Position numbers and translations under genes: made by a program | Assembly: GCF_000213555.1 (NCBI RefSeq) | Contig: NZ_GL891993.1 | Location: 32,651-96,650, forward strand | DNA length: 64,000 nucleotides | Direction: 5' to 3' | Origin: Dysgonomonas gadei ATCC BAA-286 | GTDB lineage: Bacteria; Bacteroidota; Bacteroidia; Bacteroidales; Dysgonomonadaceae | The notes under the pieces: generated by a model | Told to the model about the DNA's origin: nothing | The model's database searches: none | Seen by the model: only the letters and a program-made list of their open reading frames with translations | Shown here: positions 1 through 7,903 of the stretch, piece after piece | Layout: the number at the start of each line of letters is the position of its first letter | How positions within the stretch are numbered: position 1 is the first letter of the stretch

Positions 1-729
1 GATATCTGCGGCATAGCCTATACAGCCGACGATCTTATACGTCTTAAAAATGAAGGTAAAAAGGCTGTATTCATCGGTATCGAAAACGGATATGGCATAG
101 GCAAGGATATCTCCAATATTGCCCGTTTCCAAAAAATGGGAGTGAATTATATAACCCTTTGCCATACCAAAGACAATGATATATGCGATACGTCGAGTGA
201 TACAAAACATGAATGGAACGGCCTTAGTCCTTATGGGAAAGAGGTAGTTAAGGAAATGAACCGGCTGGGGGTTATGGTGGATGTTTCGCACGTGGGAGAA
301 AAAACATTCTGGGATGTAATAGAGCTATCTACCAAACCTGTCATTGCATCGCATTCGTCTGTGCAGGCGCTGTGTTATCACGACCGCAACCTGACCGACA
401 AGCAGATGCAGGCAATTGCAAAAAACGGGGGGGTAGTACAGATATGTCTCGTAGACCTGTTTATCAATAAAGATAAAAGCAAAGCCAGCCTGACAGATGC
501 TATAGACCATATTGATTATGCGGTGAAAGTAGCGGGCATCGACCATGTGGGTATTGCGTCCGATTTTGATGGTGGCGGAGGGCTGATAGGATGTCAGGGT
601 AATAATGACATGATAAATATCACGGTGAAATTATTGGAGAGGGGTTATTCGGATAAAGATATAGAAAAGATATGGGGCGGTAATTTCCTTCGGGTAATGT
701 CGGAGGTGCAAAAGGGCGCGAAGATATAA
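1..729 (+). CDS. Membrane dipeptidase (peptidase family M19), 5' end truncated by window
   Basis: The reading frame is open from base 1, so the gene begins before the window; an internal ATG at 136 is not the true start. M19 enzymes are zinc dipeptidases of the renal dipeptidase family that cleave dipeptides, including some D-residue substrates. The visible part carries the family signatures: GIENG near residue 28 (bridging glutamate), LCHTKDNDICD, GVMVDVSH, VIASHSS (metal-ligand histidine) and VGIASDFDGGGG near the C-terminus. The N-terminal HxD metal motif lies outside the window, so completeness cannot be judged. The C-terminus ends normally with GGNFLRVM, typical of the family. The next gene, thyA, has its own promoter. 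Confidence 0.9.
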   Translation, partial: DICGIAYTADDLIRLKNEGKKAVFIGIENGYGIGKDISNIARFQKMGVNYITLCHTKDNDICDTSSDTKHEWNGLSPYGKEVVKEMNRLGVMVDVSHVGEKTFWDVIELSTKPVIASHSSVQALCYHDRNLTDKQMQAIAKNGGVVQICLVDLFINKDKSKASLTDAIDHIDYAVKVAGIDHVGIASDFDGGGGLIGCQGNNDMINITVKLLERGYSDKDIEKIWGGNFLRVMSEVQKGAKI

Positions 730-793
730 GCGATACAAACAGGATTGAGTCCTGGATTTAGAAATATTACAAAAGCATAACACGAGCCATTGT

Positions 794-823
794 TTTTTTT
801 GAGCGAAATATATCTTACTTTTG
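794..823 (+). promoter_or_regulatory. Candidate Bacteroidota promoter of thyA
   Basis: TACTTTTG at 816-823 matches the Bacteroidota -7 consensus TAnnTTTG. A T-rich block at 794-801 sits at about the -33 position, although its spacing is not ideal. Transcription would begin near 830. That excludes an upstream in-frame start at 821 and supports the thyA ATG at 857. Confidence 0.5.
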
Positions 824-856
824 TATAATTTTCAAAGCAAAACAAAATATCCCAAT

Positions 857-1651
857 ATGAAACAATATCACGATTTACTAAAACGTGTTCTGGCAGAGGG
901 TACACATAAAAGTGACCGCACCGGTACAGGTACGATCAGTGTATTCGGACATCAGAGCCGTTACAATCTGGCAGACGGTTTCCCCGTACTCACTACCAAA
1001 AAATTACATCTCAAATCTATCATATACGAACTACTCTGGTTTCTGGCAGGGGATACCAACGCGAAATATCTGCAGGATCACGGAGTACGTATATGGAACG
1101 AATGGGCTGATGAAAATGGCGATCTGGGGCATATTTACGGTTATCAGTGGCGTTCCTGGCCCGATTATAACGGAGGTTTTATAGATCAGATTTCCAATGT
1201 GGTGGATACAATCAAAAACAATCCGGATTCGCGCCGTATTATTGTCAGTGCATGGAATGTGGCCGACCTGCCGAATATGAATCTTCCTCCGTGCCATGCT
1301 TTCTTCCAGTTCTATGTGGCTGACGGGAAGTTGAGTCTGCAACTGTATCAGCGTAGTGCCGACATATTTCTCGGTGTACCTTTCAATATAGCGTCATATG
1401 CTCTTTTGTTGCAGATGATGGCGCAGGTAACAGGTCTCGAAGCCGGCGATTTTGTACATACATTAGGGGATGCGCACATATATACAAATCATCTGGAGCA
1501 GGTGAACTTGCAGTTGACACGCGATTTCCGTCCGTTGCCACGTATGATAATAAACCCTGAAGTAAAAAGTATTTTCGATTTTAAATTCGAGGATTTCAGC
1601 TTGGAAGGCTATGATCCGCATCCGCATATAAAAGGGGAAGTGGCAATATAA
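857..1651 (+). CDS. thyA: Thymidylate synthase
   Basis: This enzyme converts dUMP and methylene-tetrahydrofolate to dTMP and dihydrofolate in the cytoplasm. The product is 264 residues, exactly the length of the E. coli enzyme, when started at the ATG at 857. Clear motifs are SDRTGTGTISVFG near the N-terminus (phosphate-binding arginine), WNEWAD, the catalytic cysteine in LPPCHAFFQFYV, QRSADIFLGVPFNIASYA, and a C-terminal DPHPHIKGEVAI like other ThyA proteins. A longer in-frame reading from 821 is rejected because the promoter -7 box overlaps it. The gene appears to be transcribed alone and is followed by an AT-rich inverted repeat. Confidence 0.97.
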   Translation: MKQYHDLLKRVLAEGTHKSDRTGTGTISVFGHQSRYNLADGFPVLTTKKLHLKSIIYELLWFLAGDTNAKYLQDHGVRIWNEWADENGDLGHIYGYQWRSWPDYNGGFIDQISNVVDTIKNNPDSRRIIVSAWNVADLPNMNLPPCHAFFQFYVADGKLSLQLYQRSADIFLGVPFNIASYALLLQMMAQVTGLEAGDFVHTLGDAHIYTNHLEQVNLQLTRDFRPLPRMIINPEVKSIFDFKFEDFSLEGYDPHPHIKGEVAI

Positions 1652-1652
1652 T

Positions 1653-1736
1653 AATTAGCAAATTCGGGAATTAGCAAATTTGAAAATGATTTTCTATTAA
1701 TTTGCTAATTTGCTAATTTGCTAATCAGCTAATTGA
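1653..1736 (+). repeat. AT-rich inverted repeat of TTAGCAAATT units
   Basis: AATTAGCAAATT occurs at 1653-1664 and 1669-1680. Its reverse complement AATTTGCTAATT then recurs with an 8-bp period at 1699-1710, 1707-1718 and, with one change, 1715-1726. The block can fold into alternative long hairpins. It begins one base after the thyA stop codon, so it may act in 3'-end formation, although there is no clear U-tract. Confidence 0.6.
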
Positions 1737-1742
1737 AAAATA

Positions 1743-3470
1743 ATGCTTGCAAACTTTATAACATGGACAATCATATTCTTTATCCTCTTTAGTTTTGGGG
1801 ATATGCTGCTCGCGTTATATAATAGGATTTGCAAACGTGATGAAGAGTACAACCCTGTAGATAAACTGCTGCTTGGGTTGTGTTTTCTTATTATGCCCTT
1901 GTCGGTGTGGTCGTTGTGGCTACCATCCAATCAGGTATTTTTATTTATTGTCTTTCTGGTTTCGCTAAACTATTGGGCTATCTGCCCCAGAAGGTTGTTT
2001 TATACCTATGATTATATTGTAAAGTCAACGAAAGGAGTTTTTTCGCCTTTTCAATCGGTACTTATAATCCTATTCCTACTGTTCTCTCTCTATTTCTTTA
2101 CGTGGCAACAGGATGTGTATGATTCAGCATTTTACCATTTTCAAAATATCAGGTGGAATGAAGAATATGCAGTTGTGCCCGGAGTCGCAAATTTGGACGA
2201 CAGGTTTGGCTTCAACTCAAATTACTTCCTGCTAAGTGCTATTTTTTCGTTTCGTTTTTTATTGGGTGAGGCTATCTATCCGTTGCAACCGCTAGTGGTA
2301 ACAGTCGTCGGCTGCTGGGTTTTATACGAACTGTTTATTTCTAAGTATGAGGTAAAGCGTGTAATTATCTTGCTTTCATATATTCTGCTCTTTTGGGTTT
2401 CTATTTACTTTCTGGGGAATACTTCTACGGATATATTACCTAATTTCATCGTGTTTTATATCATTGCCCGGATTGTATTATACCCTAAGCTGCTGAAAAC
2501 GAATTGCCTGATCGGTATTGTGCTTCCTGTCTTTTTGTTCACATGTAAATTATCGTTTTTCCCTCTCGGACTCGTAAGTATTTATTTGCTGTATAATCTT
2601 TTCAGAGAGAAAAAATATAAGGTTATTTCATTTGTTGTTGTTGTTGCCGGGCTTTTCATATTGATTCCGTGGCTGATAAGGAATGTTGTGATCTCCGGTT
2701 ATCTTATCTATCCGTTCTATCAGATCGATTTATTCTCTTTCGACTGGAAAGTTCCACGCGAAGTGGCTATAAGAGAAAAGGATTATATATTCGATATAGG
2801 TTATTATTTTTTCAGGATTGCACTGCGTTATCCGGGGGAGAGTACCCGGGATCCGTTATTTGTCAATATACTTACCGATATAATATATTTGCTCACCCTT
2901 TGTTCTTTTATATTCGCATCTCATCTGATGCTAAAAAAGGGAAAAGAAATAAAAAAACAGATATATTTACTGTATATTGTTTTCTTTGCCTCTGTTGCGG
3001 TCTGGGTTTTTGGCGGGCCTGATATACGATTTGTACCTGGGATATTGTGTGCCGTAATGTTTACGGGGGGAATACTTTTATTTAGAGATGGCAAATTATA
3101 TTTACCACGAATAAGCAAAGTGCTGCTTTGCGCTTTTATTCTCAGTATTGCTTTATGGACAACCAATTGTTATTACAGCTTTTATCCGCAAATCAAAGAA
3201 TATGATATTCATCCGTTTTCGCATGCAATGTTCAAACCTTATTCCATCACCGACCAGCAAAAAGCGCGAGGTGTAGATATTACAGACGAATTTTCGCCAT
3301 ATGCCATTAATAATGAACAAACCATATGGGTAAGTGAAGGCCTGCCTCATGATATGATACTTCCCGCCAGTATTGCGAGCCACTATGCTAAATTTATACC
3401 TCTGCAATGCATTGAGGCCAGAGGGTATAAGATACAGGATGGGTACAGGGTGAAAGAGGAATGCCGATGA
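1743..3470 (+). CDS. Polytopic membrane protein, possibly GT-C-like
   Basis: The 575-residue protein is dominated by about ten or more hydrophobic segments spread over residues 1-480, and ends in a polar tail of about 90 residues. An acidic and aromatic stretch after the third or fourth segment (WQQDVYDSAFYHFQNIRWN, residues about 120-138) resembles the periplasmic loop region of GT-C glycosyltransferases and of Bacteroidota membrane proteins annotated as hypothetical. No catalytic motif can be assigned with certainty. It stands between thyA and the ribosomal protein operon, with no obvious functional link to either. The start ATG follows the inverted repeat by a few bases, and I see no separate promoter. 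Polysaccharide or lipid glycosylation is only a guess. Confidence 0.75.
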   Translation: MLANFITWTIIFFILFSFGDMLLALYNRICKRDEEYNPVDKLLLGLCFLIMPLSVWSLWLPSNQVFLFIVFLVSLNYWAICPRRLFYTYDYIVKSTKGVFSPFQSVLIILFLLFSLYFFTWQQDVYDSAFYHFQNIRWNEEYAVVPGVANLDDRFGFNSNYFLLSAIFSFRFLLGEAIYPLQPLVVTVVGCWVLYELFISKYEVKRVIILLSYILLFWVSIYFLGNTSTDILPNFIVFYIIARIVLYPKLLKTNCLIGIVLPVFLFTCKLSFFPLGLVSIYLLYNLFREKKYKVISFVVVVAGLFILIPWLIRNVVISGYLIYPFYQIDLFSFDWKVPREVAIREKDYIFDIGYYFFRIALRYPGESTRDPLFVNILTDIIYLLTLCSFIFASHLMLKKGKEIKKQIYLLYIVFFASVAVWVFGGPDIRFVPGILCAVMFTGGILLFRDGKLYLPRISKVLLCAFILSIALWTTNCYYSFYPQIKEYDIHPFSHAMFKPYSITDQQKARGVDITDEFSPYAINNEQTIWVSEGLPHDMILPASIASHYAKFIPLQCIEARGYKIQDGYRVKEECR

Positions 3471-3549
3471 TGATTTTATCCCAATCTTCTCATTTATTGG
3501 TATATCTGCATATTAACTCATTTACGTATCAAAAAATTCCCCGTTTATT

Positions 3550-3580
3550 TTTGTTAATTCACTGATAATTTGTAATTTTG
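3550..3580 (+). promoter_or_regulatory. Near-consensus promoter of the rplM-rpsI operon
   Basis: TTTG at 3550-3553 is followed after exactly 19 nt by TAATTTTG at 3573-3580. This is the canonical Bacteroidota -33/-7 arrangement. It predicts a transcript start near 3587 and a 5' leader of roughly 128 nt ahead of rplM. Confidence 0.7.
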
Positions 3581-3586
3581 CGAGCC

Positions 3587-3714
3587 GATTATTACGAAAT
3601 AAAACGTAAAAAATTGATTAACAAACGATTATCGCTTGTCATATCTTAGCTCGATAAGCGGATGAGCGTTTTGTGAGTCAAAAAAAGTCATTAACCAAAT
3701 TAATTTTTAAGTAA
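3587..3714 (+). promoter_or_regulatory. Untranslated leader of rplM with a hairpin, possible autoregulatory element
   Basis: The leader contains an 8-bp stem formed by CGCTTGTC (3633-3640) and GATAAGCG (3653-3660), with one G-U pair and a 12-nt loop. Ribosomal protein operons are often autoregulated through leader structures. That role is inferred here from position and structure only. Confidence 0.4.
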
Positions 3715-4170
3715 GTGGATACTTTAAGTTATAAGACCATTTCAGCGAATAAGGCAACCGTACAAAAAGAATGGGTTGTGATTGACGCAAACGGGCAGAC
3801 ACTTGGACGCATGGCATCCAAAGTGGCAAAACTTCTGAGAGGGAAGTATAAACCAAGTTTTACTCCGCATGTAGACTGTGGTGATAATGTGATTATTATC
3901 AATGCAGCAAAAGTGGTGTTGACTGGTAACAAATGGAACGACCGTGTTTATCTTAGATATACAGGCTATCCGGGTGGACAAAGAGAAGCTACTCCTGCCG
4001 TATTGATGGAAAAAGGAGCCGACCGCTTGGTGCATAAGGTAGTAAAAGGTATGTTGCCTAAGAATCGTCTTGGCGCAGCTCTTTTGAAAAACCTTTATGT
4101 ATATGCAGGTACTGAGCATAACCATGAAGCTCAACAGCCAAAAACAATAGATATTAACGCTCTTAAATAA
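3715..4170 (+). CDS. rplM: 50S ribosomal protein L13 (GTG start)
   Basis: L13 is an early-assembly protein of the large ribosomal subunit. The 151-residue sequence carries the family core WVVIDANGQTLGRMASKVAKLLRGKYKPSF in two adjoining blocks (residues about 21-50), then NKWNDRVYLRYTGYPGG and KGMLPKNRLG. The start is a GTG at 3715. The resulting N-terminus, MDTLSYKTISANKATV, matches Bacteroidales L13 proteins as I remember them, and no ATG lies nearby, so the GTG start is well supported. rpsI follows after 6 nt in the usual L13-S9 operon. Confidence 0.96.
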   Translation: MDTLSYKTISANKATVQKEWVVIDANGQTLGRMASKVAKLLRGKYKPSFTPHVDCGDNVIIINAAKVVLTGNKWNDRVYLRYTGYPGGQREATPAVLMEKGADRLVHKVVKGMLPKNRLGAALLKNLYVYAGTEHNHEAQQPKTIDINALK

Positions 4171-4176
4171 TTATTA

Positions 4177-4563
4177 ATGGAAGTAGTAAATGCAATAGGA
4201 AGACGTAAAGCTGCTATAGCTCGCGTATTCGTAAGCGAAGGAACCGGAAAAATAGTGATCAACAAACGTGAACTAGACAATTACTTCCCTTCAACTATTC
4301 TTCAGTATGTTGTAAAACAACCGCTAAATAAACTTGCAGTTGCTGAAAAATACGACATCAAGATCAACCTGAACGGTGGTGGATACAAAGGACAGGCAGA
4401 AGCTGCACGCCTTGGTATCGCCCGTGCTTTGGTGAAGATCAATCCTGAAGATAAGTCTGCTCTTAGAGCTGAAGGATTTATGACTCGCGACCCACGTGTT
4501 GTAGAACGTAAAAAACCGGGACAACCAAAAGCAAGAAAAAGATTTCAGTTCTCAAAACGTTAA
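4177..4563 (+). CDS. rpsI: 30S ribosomal protein S9
   Basis: S9 is a small-subunit protein whose C-terminal tail reaches the P-site tRNA. The 128-residue product has the diagnostic N-terminus VNAIGRRKAAIARVFV, the central GGGYKGQAEAARLGIARALV and the basic C-terminus GQPKARKRFQFSKR, ending in the conserved SKR. It lies 6 nt after rplM and is almost certainly cotranscribed with it. A 190-nt structured gap separates it from rpsB. Confidence 0.97.
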   Translation: MEVVNAIGRRKAAIARVFVSEGTGKIVINKRELDNYFPSTILQYVVKQPLNKLAVAEKYDIKINLNGGGYKGQAEAARLGIARALVKINPEDKSALRAEGFMTRDPRVVERKKPGQPKARKRFQFSKR

Positions 4564-4753
4564 TTTGGATATTATTTTACCCAATTACGCTTTCACGGCT
4601 ACGGCCGCTTAAAAGTTACAAGTTGGTTAATATATGATGAGTCGGCCTCATCTCTTAAATTACGTTTAGTATCTAAATTGCCGGGACTTCTGAAAATGAG
4701 CTACCCGACAATTCGCTAACAGAAAAAGAAAGTAAACGATCAAAAAACTAAAA
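4564..4753 (+). promoter_or_regulatory. Structured intergenic leader of rpsB
   Basis: The 190-nt gap holds at least two hairpins. One is GATGAG (4636-4641) with CTCATC (4647-4652) and a 5-nt loop. The other is AATTGCCGGG (4676-4685) with CCCGACAATT (4704-4713) and a single mismatch. Bacterial rpsB-tsf operons are commonly feedback regulated by S2 through such a leader. Function here is inferred from structure and position. Confidence 0.45.
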
Positions 4754-5608
4754 ATGGCAAAATTAGAATTCGACCAATTATTAGACGCTGGTGTACACTT
4801 CGGTCACTTGAAGAGAAAGTGGAACCCGGCAATGGCTCCTTATATTTTTATGGAGCGCAATGGTATCCACATCATTGACCTATATAAAACAATAGCTAAG
4901 ACCGAAGATGCTGCTGCTGCTATGAAGCAGATCGCTAAATCGGGCAAAAAAATATTGTTTGTTGCTACAAAGAAACAAGCAAAACAAGTTGTTACAGACC
5001 TGGCCCTGTCAATAAATATGCCTTATGTGGTAGAACGTTGGCCGGGAGGTATGTTGACTAACTTCCCTACAATCCGTAAGGCTGTGAAGAAGATGTCGAC
5101 TATCGACAAAATGGTGAAAGACGGAACTTTCGATACTCTATCGAAAAGAGAAAGACTTCAGGTTACACGTCAGCGTGCTAAACTTGAAAAAACATTAGGT
5201 TCTATCCAGGATCTTACACGTCTTCCATCTGCACTATTCGTAGTGGATGTGATGAAAGAACACATCGCCGTAAGAGAAGCAAACCGTCTCGGAATACCTG
5301 TATTTGCAATGGTAGATACAAACTCTAATCCGGATGATATCGACTTCGTAATCCCGGCAAATGATGATGCTGCCAAATCTATCGAACTTATCCTTGGAAG
5401 CCTTTGCGATGCAATCAAAGAAGGTCTTGAGGAAAGAAAGATCGAAAAAGCGGATAGCGCAGCTGCAGAAGCTCAGGATGAAGAAGGTGCTCCAAGAAGA
5501 GAGCGCAAAGCGAAAGTCGGCGCAAAGAAACCTGTGGTTGAAAAAGAAGACCAGGAGGCTATCAATGCGGCTGTAGCAAGTAAATTTGCTAAAGGAGACG
5601 AAGAGTAA
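4754..5608 (+). CDS. rpsB: 30S ribosomal protein S2
   Basis: S2 binds late on the small subunit and contacts S1. The 284-residue sequence has the standard motifs LLDAGVHFGHLKRKWNP, IFMERNGIHIIDLYKT, VVERWPGGMLTNF and VFAMVDTNSNPDDIDFVIPANDDA. It is longer than E. coli S2 because of a charged, low-complexity C-terminal tail (residues about 225-284, rich in E, A and K), a common feature of Bacteroidota S2. It is followed by tsf, the usual partner. Confidence 0.97.
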   Translation: MAKLEFDQLLDAGVHFGHLKRKWNPAMAPYIFMERNGIHIIDLYKTIAKTEDAAAAMKQIAKSGKKILFVATKKQAKQVVTDLALSINMPYVVERWPGGMLTNFPTIRKAVKKMSTIDKMVKDGTFDTLSKRERLQVTRQRAKLEKTLGSIQDLTRLPSALFVVDVMKEHIAVREANRLGIPVFAMVDTNSNPDDIDFVIPANDDAAKSIELILGSLCDAIKEGLEERKIEKADSAAAEAQDEEGAPRRERKAKVGAKKPVVEKEDQEAINAAVASKFAKGDEE

Positions 5609-5632
5609 ATAAAGTTTAATAGACTAAGAATT

Positions 5633-5665
5633 AGCCTCTAAGAGCATTCTTAGAGACTATTTCTT
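5633..5665 (+). terminator. Hairpin between rpsB and tsf (attenuator-like)
   Basis: A perfect 8-bp stem, CTCTAAGA (5636-5643) with TCTTAGAG (5648-5655) and a GCAT loop, is flanked by TAG and CTA that can extend it. It is followed by a weak pyrimidine run, TTTCTTGG. The U-tract is poor, so partial termination or transcript processing between rpsB and tsf is more likely than full termination. Confidence 0.4.
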
Positions 5666-5717
5666 GGTCTTTTCTTTTCTAAGTATAATTATAAACCAAA
5701 AATAAAAGGAGAAAAAC

Positions 5718-6542
5718 ATGGCAATTTCTATGGCAGATATCCAACACTTGCGTAAAATGACAGGTGCAGGTATGATGGATTGTAAAAATGCTTTGACTGA
5801 AGCAGAAGGAGATTTTGATAAAGCAATCGAAATAATTCGTAAAAAAGGACAGGCTTTTGCTGCAAAACGTGAAGACCGCGATGCAACAGAAGGTTGTGTG
5901 TTGGCTGCAACAAACGGCGATTTCGCTGCAATAGTAGCAGTAAACTGCGAAACTGACTTTGTGGCAATGAACGGCGATTTCGTAGGTATGACTAAGTCGA
6001 TACTTGATGCTGCATTGTCTAACAAACCTGCTGATATAGATACACTGAAAGGTATTAAGGTCGGAGACCGTACTATTGCAGAGCTTGTAACTGACAGAAT
6101 GGGTGTTACAGGTGAAAAAATGGAACTGAACGTGTATAAGCAAATCACTGCTCCTACAGTAGTAGCATATGTTCACCCGGGTAATAAGCTGGCAGCTGTC
6201 GTTGGTTTCAACAAACCGAATGTTGATGAGCAGGTAGCTAAAGATATAGCTATGCAAATCGCTGCTATGAGTCCTGTTGCTCTGGTACCGGAAGAAGTTT
6301 CGGAAGAAATAAAAGAAAGAGAACTTAAGATTGCCCGAGAAAAAGCTGTTGAAGCAGGCAAACCTGAAAACTTAATTGACAGGATCGCTGAAGGCGCATT
6401 GCAGAAATTCTACAAAGAATTTACACTTCTTCAACAGGAATTTGTGAAAAACCCTAAGCAAACAATAGCTCAGTATCTTGCGCAACATGATAAAGAGCTT
6501 GCTGTTACAGGTTTCCAACGTTTTACGTTGAATGCTGAGTAA
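5718..6542 (+). CDS. tsf: Elongation factor Ts
   Basis: EF-Ts is the guanine nucleotide exchange factor that recycles EF-Tu. The 274-residue protein has the N-terminal UBA-like domain with MADIQHLRKMTGAGMMDCK and the signature ALTEAEGDFDKAIEIIRKKG. The core TDFVAMNGDF motif contacts EF-Tu. The start ATG at 5718 follows a purine-rich AAAGGAGAAAAAC stretch that could serve as a ribosome binding site. It is the last gene of the translation block and is followed by a clean terminator. Confidence 0.97.
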   Translation: MAISMADIQHLRKMTGAGMMDCKNALTEAEGDFDKAIEIIRKKGQAFAAKREDRDATEGCVLAATNGDFAAIVAVNCETDFVAMNGDFVGMTKSILDAALSNKPADIDTLKGIKVGDRTIAELVTDRMGVTGEKMELNVYKQITAPTVVAYVHPGNKLAAVVGFNKPNVDEQVAKDIAMQIAAMSPVALVPEEVSEEIKERELKIAREKAVEAGKPENLIDRIAEGALQKFYKEFTLLQQEFVKNPKQTIAQYLAQHDKELAVTGFQRFTLNAE

Positions 6543-6566
6543 TCAGATTTAAGATATTCGATATAG

Positions 6567-6600
6567 AGAAGTGCAATCAGAGATGGTTGCACTTTTTTGT
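6567..6600 (+). terminator. Intrinsic terminator after tsf
   Basis: AAGTGCAA (6569-6576) pairs with TTGCACTT (6587-6594) and is followed directly by a run of T residues. It lies 27 nt after the tsf stop codon and closes the rpsB-tsf unit. Confidence 0.85.
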
Positions 6601-6614
6601 TTGGCTTTTATTCT

Positions 6615-6622
6615 TATTTTTG
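6615..6622 (+). promoter_or_regulatory. Candidate -7 box for the lipoprotein gene at 6649
   Basis: TATTTTTG matches TAnnTTTG and lies just after the tsf terminator, predicting a start near 6629. TTTG copies at 6596-6603 are closer than the usual 19-nt spacing, so the -33 element is uncertain. Confidence 0.45.
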
Positions 6623-6648
6623 TTTGTTGATAACCAAGTGTGAATACT

Positions 6649-7464
6649 ATGAGATACCTAAAGCAAATTTTACTGTTAGTTCTGATAATTGCTACTATGG
6701 CCGGTTGCGAAACGGTCGCCAATATGTTTACCTATAAAACCACTACTGTAGCATTTGTGGAAAATCTTTTGAATGAGAAATATGATGAGGCTGTTGATCA
6801 GATGGCTGTAGATAAGGATGACTTTGGAGGGGCTGATCTGGATACATTAAAACTTAGATTGGCTGATTTTCGACATCATATCGTGAAACAATTTGGTACG
6901 GAGTTAGATTACACCTTTATGAAAGCTGAGAAAGTGAGATCGACCATAACATCTGATAATACGCCTGCCGGTACAACTGATGCTTACATTCAATTTTCAA
7001 ATAATGATTACTTCGGAGTTTTTAAAGTTTCTTTCGATGATGAGTCAGGAAAGATTAAGTTTATAAATGTACTCGATATAAAAAAGATTATACCGTCTAT
7101 GTTTTCGTTTTGGTTGATAGGGTTGATTGCAATCCTTATACCGGCCTTTAATATATATGTGATTGTACAGATAAAGCGGAGTGATCTGAAAAAGAAATGG
7201 ATAAAATACATTGCGGTTATTTGCCTGAATGTACCTACAATAGCATATTCGGCCATTCATGGTTTTTCATTTCAGTTATTGCAGTTCCAATTGCTTTTCG
7301 GGTTTGGTTTTAGTCTTATGGGATATCTGAATTGCGTATGGACAATAGGTATACCTATAGGCGGATTGTTTTGGCTATGGCGGCTGAATGAGCGCAAAAG
7401 GCTGATGTATGAACCAGATACGGCATATACGGAGGATATAGAAAGGAAACTTCCGTCCGAATAG
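6649..7464 (+). CDS. Membrane-embedded lipoprotein of unknown function
   Basis: I do not recognise the family. The product is 271 residues from the ATG at 6649; a GTG at 6640 is also in frame but would place extra residues before the signal. The N-terminus is a lipoprotein signal peptide, with a hydrophobic run ending in the lipobox MAGC at about residue 20. Residues about 25-150 form a soluble domain. Three hydrophobic segments follow (about residues 150-175, 188-210 and 222-245), then a charged tail. A lipidated N-terminus combined with C-terminal membrane helices is unusual and suggests inner-membrane retention. It has its own promoter and stands alone. Confidence 0.75.
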   Translation: MRYLKQILLLVLIIATMAGCETVANMFTYKTTTVAFVENLLNEKYDEAVDQMAVDKDDFGGADLDTLKLRLADFRHHIVKQFGTELDYTFMKAEKVRSTITSDNTPAGTTDAYIQFSNNDYFGVFKVSFDDESGKIKFINVLDIKKIIPSMFSFWLIGLIAILIPAFNIYVIVQIKRSDLKKKWIKYIAVICLNVPTIAYSAIHGFSFQLLQFQLLFGFGFSLMGYLNCVWTIGIPIGGLFWLWRLNERKRLMYEPDTAYTEDIERKLPSE

Positions 7465-7479
7465 AATTCTTTATATAAA

Positions 7480-7900
7480 AGTTTATCTATGTATATAGTT
7501 GATAGCCTTTTGTTGTTAGCTGATAGTTCTTTGAAAAAGTGATTAGCAAATGAATGAAAAAGTGTAACCTTTGTTACTTTTTAACATACCTTCGAATTAA
7601 CAATAGGCGAATGTTTATTCGCCCCTACAAAAGAGAATAAAACTGTTACTTTTGTTACCTTCTAACAAGTAATAAGTTTTGAGTAATGAGTTTTAGGTTG
7701 AAGAACTGTATTTCTGTTAACTGATTACTGTTGACTGTTAACTGAAAAATGTGTTGCTTCTGTTACTTTTTAACTATATATGGTTAATAAATGTGGATAG
7801 TAAATTGTGTAAATCATCTCCTGATGATAATAAATATTGTTAACTACGAAGCGTCTGCTTTTAACTGAAAAAACTGTTACCTTTGTTACCTTTTTTAGAT
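7480..7900 (+). repeat. Spacer with four TGTTACC-TTTGTTACC motifs and homology to an inverted copy at 29.3-29.6 kb
   Basis: This 440-bp gap has no convincing ORF. It carries four imperfect copies of a roughly 24-bp motif of the form TGTTACCTTTGTTACCTTTT, at 7562-7585, 7641-7666, 7751-7774 and 7872-7896. A small hairpin, GGCGAAT (7606-7612) with ATTCGCC (7617-7623), lies between the first two. The stretches TTTATCTAT, TTGATAGCC, TAGCTGATAGTTCTTTGAAA and GAAGAACTGTATTTCTG also appear in reverse complement, with small changes, at 29.28-29.62 kb. The last motif copy is directly upstream of the next gene. Confidence 0.65.
7878..7885 (+). promoter_or_regulatory. Candidate -7 box inside the last TGTTACC motif
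   Basis: TACCTTTG fits TAnnTTTG exactly and lies 18 nt before the ATG at 7904. The repeated motif therefore may double as a promoter. The motif copy at 7641-7666 also contains a matching TACTTTTG. Confidence 0.45.
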
Positions 7901-7903
7901 ACA

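Noticed and set aside
821..856. Longer N-terminus for thymidylate synthase
   Set aside because: The added codons overlap the predicted -7 box, and the protein from 857 has exactly the standard length.
7562..7896. CRISPR-like array from the repeated TGTTACC motif
   Set aside because: The copies are irregularly spaced (about 80-120 bp), imperfect, and have no cas genes nearby.
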